Assembly (NCBI RefSeq): GCF_043226085.1 | Contig: NZ_CP171225.1 | Span: forward strand, 1,984,001 to 2,048,000 | Length of the DNA: 64,000 nt | Direction of reading: 5' to 3' | Origin: Amaricoccus sp003258405 | GTDB taxonomy: Bacteria > Pseudomonadota > Alphaproteobacteria > Rhodobacterales > Rhodobacteraceae | Shown: positions 51,547 to 59,844 of the stretch, one piece after another | Position numbering within the stretch: the first letter of the stretch is position 1 | How the letters are laid out: every line of letters starts with the position of its first letter | Notes under the pieces: generated by a model | The model's input: the letters and a program-made list of their open reading frames with translations, nothing else | Database searches by the model: none | What the model was told of the DNA's origin: nothing | Translations under genes and position numbers: made by a program

Positions 51547-52002
51547 ATGACTCGCTTCAGAATTGCGGCCGGACTTGCGATCGGCCTGCTTCTCGCTCCG
51601 CTGCCTGCCGCCGCGAAGAGCCCGTTTGGCTACAACTGGGATGCAATCGGCGAGGAGTTCTGCCGCCTCACGCGCGCCAACGACATGGCCGGCATCGCGA
51701 CCCTTCTGAGCCCGCAGCTGGTCGCGCTGCTCCGTCAGGCGGCGGCGCGGGGCGGGCTTCCCGAGGCGCAGACACTGTTCCAGACCTATGTGAACGTGGT
51801 GCCGGAGTGCACGGTTTCGACCCGCAATGCCGCACTGGTCGAGATCCGCCGCGGCGGACCGGGCGGCACCCCCGCCTGGGTCGATTATCTGGTGATCACG
51901 CCGGAGCCGGACGGCACCTCCCGCATCGACGACGTGCTCTTCGCCACGCGCAAGAGCGATACGCTACGCGCGCGCCTTGCCGTCTATGCCGGTCAGGGCT
52001 AG
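51547..52002 (+). CDS. Conserved hypothetical secreted protein
   Basis: A 151-aa protein with a clear Sec signal peptide (RFRIAAGLAIGLLLAPLPAAAK). The mature part begins FGYNWDAIGEEFCRLTRANDMAGIATLLSPQLVALL, has two cysteines (EEFC and PECTVS, perhaps a disulfide), and ends in a beta-rich segment (VEIRRGGPGGTPAWVDYLVITPEPDGTSRIDDVLF) that resembles an NTF2/SnoaL-like half. I do not recognise a family. It starts 1 bp past the DUF1489 stop, so the two genes are probably one operon. Confidence 0.7.
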   Translation: MTRFRIAAGLAIGLLLAPLPAAAKSPFGYNWDAIGEEFCRLTRANDMAGIATLLSPQLVALLRQAAARGGLPEAQTLFQTYVNVVPECTVSTRNAALVEIRRGGPGGTPAWVDYLVITPEPDGTSRIDDVLFATRKSDTLRARLAVYAGQG

Positions 52003-52029
52003 CGCGGACCCGTCGCGGCTCCCTTCATT

Positions 52030-52308
52030 TCAGAGCGAGCCGTGCACGGCTTCGGGATGCTCGCGGATGAAGTGGTGGAGCGTCGCGTAGAGCAGGCGGG
52101 CGCGGTCGAGATTGTCGGCGTGCAGGGCCGCGCGGATCTCGTCGCAGATCATCCGCTGCACCGCCTGCGGCCCCTTGTGCTGATGCATCAGGTAATCCGC
52201 CATGGCCGCGGCGGCGACAATTCCGCTCACATGCTCATGCTCCCCGATTGCCGCGACCTCGTCGACGGACAGGTCCGTCATGTCCACAATTTCCTCCGGT
52301 GTAATCAT
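52030..52308 (-). CDS. Small conserved helical protein
   Basis: A 92-aa protein, not recognised as a named family. It seems all-helical and acidic: EEIVDMTDLSVDEVAAIGEHEHV, AAAAMADYLMHQHKG, MICDEIRAALHADNLDRARLLYATLHHFIREHPEA, with several His residues. ATG 52308 has AGAGGAG 7 bp upstream, a strong ribosome site, supporting a real gene. It converges with the secreted protein gene, with 27 bp between the stops. Confidence 0.65.
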   Translation of the reverse strand: MITPEEIVDMTDLSVDEVAAIGEHEHVSGIVAAAAMADYLMHQHKGPQAVQRMICDEIRAALHADNLDRARLLYATLHHFIREHPEAVHGSL

Positions 52309-52389
52309 GGCAGATTCTCCTCTCGGAATATGGATCAGAGTTACGCCCTGCGGCGCCGGGCGCCTTGACCGGCATCAATCAGAGCGGGG

Positions 52390-52404
52390 TTAACCCTCTG
52401 CTAA
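52390..52404. promoter_or_regulatory. Near-consensus CtrA box TTAA-N7-CTAA
   Basis: TTAACCCTCTGCTAA matches the CtrA full site except one base. It lies 71-85 bp upstream of the small lipoprotein gene at 52475, in promoter position. Confidence 0.35.
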
Positions 52405-52474
52405 CCATCTGATTGACCAAAACAGTCGTAAAAGTCATTTTCTGGCAATGGGGATTGCGGTTCGGGGGATCTGC

Positions 52475-52801
52475 ATGAGGGGCTTTTTGAAAATTGTGCT
52501 GCCGCTTTGTGCGGTGGCGATCCTGAGTGCCTGTTCGGGAGACAAACCGATCGTGACGCCAACCGAGAGCGGCGGCTACAAGCCCGATGGAATCGTCTCG
52601 ATGTCCTCGACGGTCTCGCTCTTCCACCCGTTCTTGCCGGACTGGTCGGACGCACAGGCGGGCGCCGACAAGCGCTGCCGCTCCTGGGGCTACAAGCGGG
52701 CGACGGATTTCACCGGATCGCGCGAATTCTGCAAGGCTTGGGACCGCCATGGCCGGTGCATGGAGATGCAGCTCACCCGCTACTACGAATGCACCGAGTG
52801 A
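52475..52801 (+). CDS. Small lipoprotein, possibly YecR-like
   Basis: A 108-aa predicted outer-membrane lipoprotein. Signal peptide MRGFLKIVLPLCAVAILSACSG with lipobox LSAC, cleaved before Cys. The mature part ends with a Cys/Trp motif RCRSWGYKRATDFTG and CKAWDRHGRCMEMQLTRYYEC, five cysteines in all apart from the lipid-bearing one or its neighbours. The C-x-x-W-G-Y-x-x-A pattern recalls YecR-like lipoproteins; similarity is weak. ATG 52475 is chosen for GGGGGA 5 bp upstream and for the signal peptide. Confidence 0.7.
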   Translation: MRGFLKIVLPLCAVAILSACSGDKPIVTPTESGGYKPDGIVSMSSTVSLFHPFLPDWSDAQAGADKRCRSWGYKRATDFTGSREFCKAWDRHGRCMEMQLTRYYECTE

Positions 52802-52846
52802 GCTGATGCGGGCGGCCCAAGCCCAAGGAGCGGGCCGGCCGCGCGC

Positions 52847-53347
52847 CTAGTTCAGCACGACATGTGCGGACGGGTAGCGATAGTTCGACTGGTTTGAGCC
52901 GTAGCCGCCGCCGTACCATCCCATCCCGACACCCACGCCATTGCCGCCGCCGCCGGTGCCGACGGAAACACCGACCGCCGGCCAGCCACCGAGACCGCGC
53001 TCGGCAAACGGCTCCGGGGCTACCTCGACCCGGCCCGAGGCCGAGCCGGCAGTGCAGCTCACGGAGACCTGCGGCGACTGCGCCCCGTAATAGGGCATGA
53101 GAATGCGGGCGGGAGACACCGTCTCGGCCGAGTAGAGCCCGGATTCGGCCACGCAGCGCGCGCCGGTGATCTCGCTGCGATCCGGCGCGAAGGTACGCAC
53201 GACAAGATCCATCTCACCTTGAGCGGCCGGCGTCGCAACCCCCGGCTTCGGCACCGCCCGCGTCACATTCGCCCCGGCGGGCAGGCGCTCCTGTGGCGAG
53301 CAGGCGGCGAGACCGACGGCCAGAAGGGCAAGTACGGCAGCGCGCAT
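52847..53347 (-). CDS. Lipoprotein, paralogue A of a three-member family
   Basis: A 166-aa lipoprotein, signal peptide RAAVLALLAVGLAACSPQ with lipobox LAAC. The domain DLVVRTFAPDRSEITGARCVAES, PARILMPYYGAQSPQVSVSCTAGSASGRVEV is shared closely with the lipoprotein at 54456-54935. A Gly-rich tail (VGTGGGGNGVGVGMGWYGGGYGS) follows, ending YPSAHVVLN. One or two conserved Cys may form a disulfide. No known function. Its ATG overlaps the stop of the upstream lipoprotein gene (TGATG), so the two are coupled. Confidence 0.75.
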   Translation of the reverse strand: MRAAVLALLAVGLAACSPQERLPAGANVTRAVPKPGVATPAAQGEMDLVVRTFAPDRSEITGARCVAESGLYSAETVSPARILMPYYGAQSPQVSVSCTAGSASGRVEVAPEPFAERGLGGWPAVGVSVGTGGGGNGVGVGMGWYGGGYGSNQSNYRYPSAHVVLN

Positions 53348-53766
53348 CAGCTCGCACCGAGCATGTTGACCTGGATGGTGCCGTGATACCCGATGCCGAA
53401 CGGCCCCTTCTGCGGCGGCAGCTCGGTTCCGCCCGAGAGCCCCGGCGCGGTGCAGGTCGCAACGAGAGCCGGCGTTTCCGGCTCGAGGATCGGAACGGCG
53501 AGCAGCACCGGCGTGGCGGCGACCACGGCACCGTAGGGGGTCGTGGTGACGGTGCAGCGGGCACCGGCGATTTCTTCCTGCACGCCATCGGCGCCCACAC
53601 GGTAGGTCCGGAGCGCGATGCGCTCGTAGCGCAGAGGCGGGGCGACGATGTCGGCGCCCGGATTTGTCAGAACGACCTCGCTCAGGTCGCGGTCGGTGAA
53701 CGGAACGCTCGCCCCGGAACAGGCCGAAAGGGCGAGAAGGCCCGCAAGCCAGACGGATCGCTTCAT
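53347..53766 (-). CDS. Lipoprotein, divergent paralogue B
   Basis: A 139-aa lipoprotein, signal peptide KRSVWLAGLLALSACSG with lipobox LSAC. It keeps a loose version of the family pattern: RIALRTYRVGADGVQEEIAGARCTV, a Y-x(n)-P core (ATPVLLAVPILEPETPALVATCTAPGLSGG), then a shorter tail without the Gly/Tyr/Pro-rich part, ending in IQVNMLGAS. Start ATG 53766 has AAGGA 7 bp upstream; a codon seven residues earlier is also open. No function recognised. It overlaps paralogue A by one base and lies 24 bp after the HdeD-family gene. Confidence 0.7.
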   Translation of the reverse strand: MKRSVWLAGLLALSACSGASVPFTDRDLSEVVLTNPGADIVAPPLRYERIALRTYRVGADGVQEEIAGARCTVTTTPYGAVVAATPVLLAVPILEPETPALVATCTAPGLSGGTELPPQKGPFGIGYHGTIQVNMLGAS

Positions 53767-53790
53767 GGGATGGGTCCTTTTCGGCACGGG

Positions 53791-54378
53791 TCAGAGGCCC
53801 GTCGTGACGGAATTGCGCACCCGCCAGGCGAGCCAGGCGAGCGCACCGCCTTCGGTGATGAGCTGTATGCCGAGCAGGATGCCAAGCAGCCAGGCCGCCG
53901 CGCCGGGCAGGTTTCCGATGAGAACGATGGCGCAGAGGATCGCGATGAGGCCGCTGGCGAGGATCCAGCCCCAGTCGGGCATCGGCCGGATCATCAGGGC
54001 AAAGACCACGCGCGCGATGCCGCCGACCATGAAAAGCACGAGCATGAGCAGGGTGATTGCCACGACGCCCGCCTCGGGGTGCGAGATGAGCAGGTAACCG
54101 ACGATGATCTGGAGCGCCGTCGAGACGAGCTGCATCCAGAAATAGGGCACTTGGGTCGCGCCGATCAGGGTGATGCTCTGGAAGACGCCGCTGATGACGA
54201 GAAGCCAGCCCAGCACCTCGATGAGCCCGGTGCTCATGAGCGCCGGAAAGAGCAGCGCGAGCACGCCCGCCACGACCATGACGCCGCCCTGGATGAGAAA
54301 GAGGAGTGAGCGCTTGCGGATCGTGTCCCGCACCGCCTGGCGCAGGACCGCGGAGGCATCGTTTACGGTGATCGACAT
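53791..54378 (-). CDS. HdeD-family (DUF308) integral membrane protein
   Basis: A 195-aa membrane protein with six helices in three hairpin-like pairs: FLIQGGVMVVAGVLALLFPALMSTGLIEVLGWLLVISGVF, then VSTALQIIVGYLLISHPEAGVVAITLLMLVLFMVGGIARVVFALMI, then WGWILASGLIAILCAIVLIG with AAWLLGILLGIQLITEGGALAWLAW. Each pair shows the DUF308 G-x-x-x-L-x-x-P theme. E. coli HdeD is an acid-resistance protein of unknown mechanism. Being between related lipoprotein genes suggests a common envelope-stress role. Confidence 0.88.
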   Translation of the reverse strand: MSITVNDASAVLRQAVRDTIRKRSLLFLIQGGVMVVAGVLALLFPALMSTGLIEVLGWLLVISGVFQSITLIGATQVPYFWMQLVSTALQIIVGYLLISHPEAGVVAITLLMLVLFMVGGIARVVFALMIRPMPDWGWILASGLIAILCAIVLIGNLPGAAAWLLGILLGIQLITEGGALAWLAWRVRNSVTTGL

Positions 54379-54455
54379 GGGGCGTCCCTCTCAGCAGCCG
54401 GACCGGATACTGTGTCGAACCTAGCCGTTTTGCGGCGCCTGTCCAGACGCCGCCG

Positions 54456-54935
54456 TCAGCGCAGCATCACGTGCACATCCGGATAGCCCGAAACCGGCAC
54501 CGCCCCGGCGGGCCAGCCCCAGCCGCCCCACGGGCCACCGTAGTAATAGCCCGGCGGTCCCAAGCCGTAACCGGCGTAGCCACCCGGCGGATAGGCCCAG
54601 TCGGTTTCGACCGGCACCTCGGCCCGGCCGCTCCACTCCTCCGCCTGACAGGTGATGGAGAGCTCGGGCGATTGCGGGCCGAAATTCGGCAGCTTGAGCC
54701 GCGCCGGGGTGGTGAAACGGGTGGCGTAGAGAATCGTGTCGAGCTCGCAGACCGCGCCTGTCACCTCGCGGCGGGTGTTTTCCTCCGCGGGCAGGAAGGT
54801 GCGCACGACGAGATCGGCCTCGCCCTGCACGTTGTCGAATTTCGCCCCCGACACGGTGACGACGTTTTCCACCGGCACGCCCCCCGCGCAGGCCGCAAGC
54901 GGCAGCAGGGCAACAAGCATTGTTCTCGCCTTCAC
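54456..54935 (-). CDS. Lipoprotein, paralogue C of the three-member family
   Basis: A 159-aa lipoprotein; signal peptide KARTMLVALLPLAACAGG with lipobox LAAC. The core ADLVVRTFLPAEENTRREVTGAVCEL...PARLKLPNFGPQSPELSITCQAEEWSGRAEVPV parallels paralogue A almost position by position. The tail is rich in Gly, Tyr, Trp and Pro (YPPGGYAGYGLGPPGYYYGG) and ends YPDVHVMLR, like paralogue A (YPSAHVVLN). Start GTG 54935 is chosen as GGAGG lies 6 bp upstream; an ATG four codons later is weaker. It begins 19 bp after the stop of the oxidoreductase gene and may be read through from it. Confidence 0.75.
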   Translation of the reverse strand: MKARTMLVALLPLAACAGGVPVENVVTVSGAKFDNVQGEADLVVRTFLPAEENTRREVTGAVCELDTILYATRFTTPARLKLPNFGPQSPELSITCQAEEWSGRAEVPVETDWAYPPGGYAGYGLGPPGYYYGGPWGGWGWPAGAVPVSGYPDVHVMLR

Positions 54936-54954
54936 CGGATCCTCCCCAGCAGCC

Positions 54955-57900
54955 TCATTCCGCCGCGTGGACCTGCGGCGCTCCGGCTTGGTCGAATGCA
55001 GCGAGCAGCTCCTCGCGCCGCTTTGCCGCCTGCCTGGCAGCCGCCATCTTGACCGGCCCGAAGCCTCGGATGTCAAGCGGCAGCGCCGCCAGTTCGATGG
55101 CGCTCACCCGGTTGTCAGAAGACAGGCCCTTTTCGAGCCTGTCGATGTCCTGCTCGTATTCGGTGATGAGCGCGCGTTCGAGGCGGCGCTCCTCCGTACG
55201 CCCGAACGGGTCAAGCCAGGTGCCGCGCAGGCCCTTGAGGCGGGCAAGGAGGCGGAGGTATTTCATCAGGCCCGGCCCGAACTCGCGCTTCTCGGGACGC
55301 CCGTCGGGGCCGGTCCGCGCGCTGATCGGCGGCGAGAGCAGGAAGCGTACGGAGCGGATCCCGACGAAATGCCGTTCCAAGGCCGGGCCGAGATGCTCGG
55401 CGTGGAGCCGCGCGACCTCGTATTCATCCTTGTAGGCGAGCAGTTTATGATAGCCCCGCGCCACCGCCGCGCCGAAATCGGCATCGGCGGCGCGGGCGCG
55501 GGCGACGCGCGCGCGATAGCGTTCGGCGAGCGCCCGGTTCTGGTATTTCTCGAGATGCACCGCGCGGCGGTCGACCAGTGCCGCGAAGCTCTCGTCGGGT
55601 GCGGCTTCCGGCGCAAGGCGCGCAGCGGCCTCGGCGGGATGCGCCACCGCCCAGCGTCCGATGCCGAAGGCGCGCGTGTTGCCCGCGGCATCGGCGCCGT
55701 TGAGCTCGATCGCCTTGAGGATCGCCTCTTCCCCGAGCGGGACGAGCCCCGCCTGCCAGGCCGCGCCGAGGAGAAGGACATTCGCGTAGATCGCATCACC
55801 GAGCAGGCGCTCGGCCAGCTTTGTCGCATCGAGCATGGCGAGGGCGTCGTCACCGAGGCGCGCGCGCAGCGCAATGCCGAGCCGGTCGGTCGGAAGCTGG
55901 AAGGTCCGGTCGCGGGTGAAATCGCCGGTGACGATCTCATGGGTGTTGACGATGGCCCGCGTTCTGCCGCGGGTGGTGAGGCCGAGTGTTTTCGCCCCGG
56001 CCGAGACGACGAGATCGCCGCCGATCAGCGCATCGGCCTCGCCGACGGCAACCCGGATCGCGGAAATGTCGTCGGGGCGAGCGGCGAGGCGGCAATGGAT
56101 ATGGACCGCGCCCCCCTTCTGGGCGAGCCCGGCCATTTCCATCACGCCGGCGCCCTTGCCCTCGAGATGGGCCGCCATGGCGAGGAGCGCGCCGACCGTG
56201 ACGACGCCGGTGCCGCCGACGCCGGTGATGACGATGTTCCAGGTGCCGTCGATTGCGGGGAGCTCCGGCCGGGCAAGATGCGGCAGGTCGAGATCGGTCG
56301 GGGCCTCCTTCTTTGGCCGCGCCCCTTCGAGCACGACGAAACTCGGGCAGAAGCCCTTGAGGCAGGAATAGTCCTTGTTGCAGCTCGACTGATCGATCTC
56401 GCGCTTGCGTCCGAAGGGCGTCTCGAGCGGCAGGATCGAGACGCAGTTCGACTGAACGCCGCAATCGCCGCAGCCCTCGCAGACCTCCGGATTGATGAAG
56501 ACGCGCCGGTCCGGGTCGGGGAAGGCGCCGCGCTTGCGCCGCCGCCGCTTTTCCGCCGCACAGGTCTGGATATAGACGATGGCAGAGACACCCTTCACGC
56601 GCTCGAGGGCCTTCTGCACCTGATCAAGCTCGTCGCGCGGGCGGATCGGCACACCGGAGGGAAAGGCCCCCTCGTCGATGCCTTCCTTCGGGTCATGCAC
56701 CACGACAACCTCGCGCACGCCCATCGCCAGCAGTTCGCGTGTGATCTGCTCGGGCGAGAGCCCGCCGTCATTCGGCTGGCCACCCGTCATCGCGACAGCA
56801 TCGTTGTAGAGGATCTTGTAGGTGATGTTGACGCCCGCAGCGAGTGCAGCCCGGATCGCCTGCACACCGGAATGGTTGTAGGTGCCGTCGCCCAGGTTCT
56901 GAAAGATGTGCGGCCGTGTCGAGAACGGCGCCTCGCCGATCCAGTTGGCCCCCTCGCCGCCCATATGGGTGAAGCCCTCGGTATTCCGGCCCATCCACTG
57001 CACCATGTAGTGGCAGCCGATCCCGGCATAGCCGCGCGCGCCCTCGGGCAGCCTGGTCGAGGTGTTGTGCGGGCAGCCGGAACAGAACCACGGCCGCCGG
57101 AGCGCGATATCCTCGGCATTGTCGGCCCGCGCGGCCTCATCGAGACGGGCGCGCCGCGTGACGAGTTCTTCGGTCTCGATGCCTTCCGCAGCGAGGAGCG
57201 CCCCAAGCTTGCGGGCGATCGTCACCGGATCGAGCGCGCTCTTGACCGAAAACAGCGTCTCGCCCTGTTCGTCCTTCCAGCCCACCACGCGGCGGCCATG
57301 GCGTTCGTCGAAGATCGCTTCCTTGATCTGCACCTCGACGAGCTTGCGCTTTTCCTCGACGACGATCATCAGCTCGAGATCGTGCGCCCATTCGCGGAAT
57401 GAGGCCATGTCGAGCGGCCAGACCATGCCGACCTTGTATGTGGTGATCCCGAGCGCCTCGGCCCGCGCCGCATCGAGGCCGAGCAACTGAAGCGCATGCT
57501 GGGTATCGAGCCAGCTCTTGCCACAGGAGACGATACCGATCCGCGCCCCGGGGCGGCCCCAGACGCGTCTGTCGATCCGGTTTGCCCGGCCGAAGGCCTC
57601 GGCCGCGAACCGCTTGTAGTCATGCAGCCGCGCTTCCTGAGCGACAGGCGTATCGCCGAGCCGAATGTTAAGCCTATCGGGTGGCAGGGCGAAATCCGAC
57701 GGCGTGACGATCTTCAGCCGGTCGGGATCGCCATCGACCACCGCCGTCACCTCGATCGTGTCCTTGACGCACTTGAGCCCGACCCAGCAGCCGCAATACC
57801 GCGAGAGGGCCCAGCCGAGGATGGCATAATCGAGCACTTCCTGCACGCCCGCCGGCGAGAGGATCGGCATGAGCACATCGACAAGCGCGAATTCCGACTG

Positions 57901-58371
57901 GTGCAGCACCGTCGAGCTCTCGCCCGTGTGGTCATCGCCCATGCAGGCAACGACCCCGCCAAGCGGTGCCGTTCCGGCCATGTTGGCGTGGCGGAGCACG
58001 TCCCCCGAGCGGTCCACGCCCGGCCCCTTGCCGTACCAGAGGCCGAAGACGCCATCGACACGGCCTTCGCCGCGGAGGGCGACCTGCTGCGTACCCCAGA
58101 GCGCGGTGGCGGCGAGATCCTCGTTCAGGCCGGGCTGGAAGACGATGTCAGCGGCATCGAGCGCCTTCCGCGCGCGGGTCATCTGGATATCGACACCGCC
58201 CAGCGGCGAGCCGCGATAGCCCGTGGCATAGCCGGCAGTAGACAGGCCTGCCGCTTCATCGCGGGCCTTCTGCATGAGCATCGCGCGGACAAGGGCCTGC
58301 GTGCCGTTCAGAAGAACGTGGCGTCTGGCAAGGTCGAACCTGTCAGCCAGAGAGACCTGGGCAAGTGTCAT
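54955..58371 (-). CDS. Indolepyruvate ferredoxin oxidoreductase, fused alpha/beta form
   Basis: A 1138-aa fusion enzyme that oxidatively decarboxylates aryl-pyruvates to aryl-acetyl-CoA. Order: a pyruvate:ferredoxin-type pyrimidine domain (GYRGSPLGGVDIQM, GKGPGVDRSGDVLRHANMAGT), a thiamine-diphosphate domain (FCSGCPHNTSTRLPEGARGYAGIGCHYM and the Gly-Asp-Gly metal site NLGDGTYNHSG), then CEGCGDCGVQSNC iron-sulfur-type cysteines (about residues 630-690), a gamma domain (VITGVGGTGVVTVGALLAMAA), and the C-terminal DUF6537 region. It is the aerobic one-chain type found in alphaproteobacteria. Substrate by family; indolepyruvate or phenylpyruvate from aromatic amino acids is likely. ATG 58371 has GGAGGGG 3-9 bp upstream. 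Divergent from a LysR gene. Confidence 0.93.
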   Translation of the reverse strand: MTLAQVSLADRFDLARRHVLLNGTQALVRAMLMQKARDEAAGLSTAGYATGYRGSPLGGVDIQMTRARKALDAADIVFQPGLNEDLAATALWGTQQVALRGEGRVDGVFGLWYGKGPGVDRSGDVLRHANMAGTAPLGGVVACMGDDHTGESSTVLHQSEFALVDVLMPILSPAGVQEVLDYAILGWALSRYCGCWVGLKCVKDTIEVTAVVDGDPDRLKIVTPSDFALPPDRLNIRLGDTPVAQEARLHDYKRFAAEAFGRANRIDRRVWGRPGARIGIVSCGKSWLDTQHALQLLGLDAARAEALGITTYKVGMVWPLDMASFREWAHDLELMIVVEEKRKLVEVQIKEAIFDERHGRRVVGWKDEQGETLFSVKSALDPVTIARKLGALLAAEGIETEELVTRRARLDEAARADNAEDIALRRPWFCSGCPHNTSTRLPEGARGYAGIGCHYMVQWMGRNTEGFTHMGGEGANWIGEAPFSTRPHIFQNLGDGTYNHSGVQAIRAALAAGVNITYKILYNDAVAMTGGQPNDGGLSPEQITRELLAMGVREVVVVHDPKEGIDEGAFPSGVPIRPRDELDQVQKALERVKGVSAIVYIQTCAAEKRRRRKRGAFPDPDRRVFINPEVCEGCGDCGVQSNCVSILPLETPFGRKREIDQSSCNKDYSCLKGFCPSFVVLEGARPKKEAPTDLDLPHLARPELPAIDGTWNIVITGVGGTGVVTVGALLAMAAHLEGKGAGVMEMAGLAQKGGAVHIHCRLAARPDDISAIRVAVGEADALIGGDLVVSAGAKTLGLTTRGRTRAIVNTHEIVTGDFTRDRTFQLPTDRLGIALRARLGDDALAMLDATKLAERLLGDAIYANVLLLGAAWQAGLVPLGEEAILKAIELNGADAAGNTRAFGIGRWAVAHPAEAAARLAPEAAPDESFAALVDRRAVHLEKYQNRALAERYRARVARARAADADFGAAVARGYHKLLAYKDEYEVARLHAEHLGPALERHFVGIRSVRFLLSPPISARTGPDGRPEKREFGPGLMKYLRLLARLKGLRGTWLDPFGRTEERRLERALITEYEQDIDRLEKGLSSDNRVSAIELAALPLDIRGFGPVKMAAARQAAKRREELLAAFDQAGAPQVHAAE

Positions 58372-58621
58372 ATCCCCTCCCGGTTTGCGTTGGAGTTATG
58401 TTCCCCATTGAGGTTAGTATAGGTCAGATCGGGTGACCGAAGAAGGGGGATGGGGCGCACCGTTGCGCGAGTATCTGCCGTCGTCGGGGTTTCACATGTC
58501 ACATATCACGACAAATTCACCGTCTGTCGGCACATGAACGCGGCTTTGAGCACAACATGTGGTATCGCCAGCGGGCAACCCCGCGACGATTGCCCTGAGG
58601 AAGGCACTTGAGAGGTACAGG

Positions 58622-59521
58622 ATGGATTGGGACAAGCTGCGTATCTTTCATGCCGTCGCCGATGCCGGCAGCCTGACCCATGCGGGAGAGGTCCTGCATC
58701 TGAGCCAGTCGGCGGTCAGCCGCCAGATCCGCGCGCTCGAGGACAGCCTCAACACGACGCTCTTCCGGCGCCATGCCCGCGGGCTGCTGCTGACCGAGCA
58801 GGGCGAACTGCTGTTCGAGGCCACCCGAACGATGACGAAGCGCCTCGATGCGACCGCGGCCCGGATCCGCGATTCCGAGGATGACGTCTTTGGCGAACTG
58901 CGCGTCACCACATCCACCGGCTTCGGCACCCTTTGGCTCGCGCCGCGCCTGCCGCGGCTCTTCGACCGCTATCCCAAGCTCAAGATCGACCTCATGCTCG
59001 AAGAGCGGCTGCTCGACCTCGCAATGCGGGAAGCCGATGTCGCGATCCGCATGAAGGAGCCGAGCCAAGCCGACCTCATCCGGCGGCGGCTGATGCAGAC
59101 GCAGATCCGCTTCTATGCGACGCGCTCCTATCTCGAGAAGGCCGGCACGCCGACGAGCCTCGAGGACCTGAGCGAGCACCGGCTCGTCACCCAGAGCCCG
59201 CACTCGCCGCAGGTGCGCGCCGGCTCCGAATTCGTGCAGCCGCTGGTGTCGAACCAGCCGTCCCTTCTGACGGTGAACAACTACTTCGGCATCCTGCAGG
59301 CCGTCATCCATGGGGTCGGCATCGGTTCGCTGCCCGACTATGTCACCGCGGATTTTCCGGATCTCATCAACGTGCTGCCCGAGATTTGCAGTGCACCAAT
59401 TCCGGTCTATCTCGCCTTCGTCGAGGAGCTCCGGCACTCGAAACGGGTCTGCGCCTTCCGTGATTTCGTGCTCGAGGAACTGAGCCTTTTCAAGCGCCAG
59501 CTGTCGGGAGACGAGGATTGA
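58622..59521 (+). CDS. LysR-type transcriptional regulator
   Basis: A 299-aa LysR protein. HTH: MDWDKLRIFHAVADAGSLTHAGEVLHLSQSAVSRQIRALEDSLNTTLFRRHARGLLLTEQG. The effector domain (GELRVTTSTGFGTLWLAPRLPRLFDRYPKLKIDLML, VAIRMKEPSQADLIRRRLMQ, NNYFGILQAVIHGVGIGSLPDYV) is of the type without a clear ligand hint. ATG 58622 is chosen as GAGAGG lies 7 bp upstream and homology starts there. Divergence from the oxidoreductase gene across a 250-bp gap is the usual regulator-target layout, but a direct test is lacking. Confidence 0.9.
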   Translation: MDWDKLRIFHAVADAGSLTHAGEVLHLSQSAVSRQIRALEDSLNTTLFRRHARGLLLTEQGELLFEATRTMTKRLDATAARIRDSEDDVFGELRVTTSTGFGTLWLAPRLPRLFDRYPKLKIDLMLEERLLDLAMREADVAIRMKEPSQADLIRRRLMQTQIRFYATRSYLEKAGTPTSLEDLSEHRLVTQSPHSPQVRAGSEFVQPLVSNQPSLLTVNNYFGILQAVIHGVGIGSLPDYVTADFPDLINVLPEICSAPIPVYLAFVEELRHSKRVCAFRDFVLEELSLFKRQLSGDED

Positions 59522-59579
59522 GCCCGGCAGCCATGCACTCAGCGCAAGGCTGCTATGCCAAGTGTCAAGCCTTTTTTTC

Positions 59580-59608
59580 TTGAAGCAAGAGGTCTGTGCA
59601 GCTATATC
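59580..59608 (+). promoter_or_regulatory. Promoter of small-RNA candidate 1
   Basis: TTGAAG (59580-59585) and TATATC (59603-59608) separated by exactly 17 bp. The extended CTTGAA is also compatible with heat-shock type sigma factors. Start expected near 59615. Confidence 0.55.
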
Positions 59609-59614
59609 AGTTCT

Positions 59615-59697
59615 CGAAGGCGGGCCGCAGTTTTGCATTGCCCACTTCACCTCCCTGTTGGACTTGGGCCGAGCTTATCGCTCGGCCTTTTTTTTGG
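59615..59697 (+). ncRNA. Candidate small RNA 1 with anti-Shine-Dalgarno block
   Basis: From the expected transcription start near 59615 to a T-run ending at 59695 the transcript would be about 80 nt. It contains CCTCCCT (59650-59656), complementary to Shine-Dalgarno sequences, followed by GGACTTGGGCCG and a terminator stem GGCCGAGC-TTATC-GCTCGGCC (8 bp, 5-nt loop) with eight T's. The same layout recurs at 62446-62528 (see there). No open frame with plausible codon use. It could also be the far terminator of the LysR gene; the promoter and the repeat speak for an independent RNA. Coordinates of the 5' end are estimates. Confidence 0.6.
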
Positions 59698-59844
59698 CTT
59701 TTCAACAGGATATTTCGGGAACCCGCGGGGAGCTTTCCATGCTGCGCCGCCACAAGGCGCACGCCGGCAGCCCACCCCTGACATGCCCCGGCCGGGATGC
59801 CTGGCGGCACAGGACGGCGAGAATCGCATACCGGGAGGAAAGCC

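Larger units (their letters stand above)
59522..59844. other. 323-bp gap carrying a candidate small RNA
   Basis: Directly after the LysR gene AAGGCT...AGCCTT plus a seven-T tract (59546-59578) looks like its weak terminator. A promoter and the small-RNA candidate described separately follow. The remaining 150 bp before the hydrolase gene show only its ribosome site GGGAGGAAAG (59833-59842). Confidence 0.4.
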
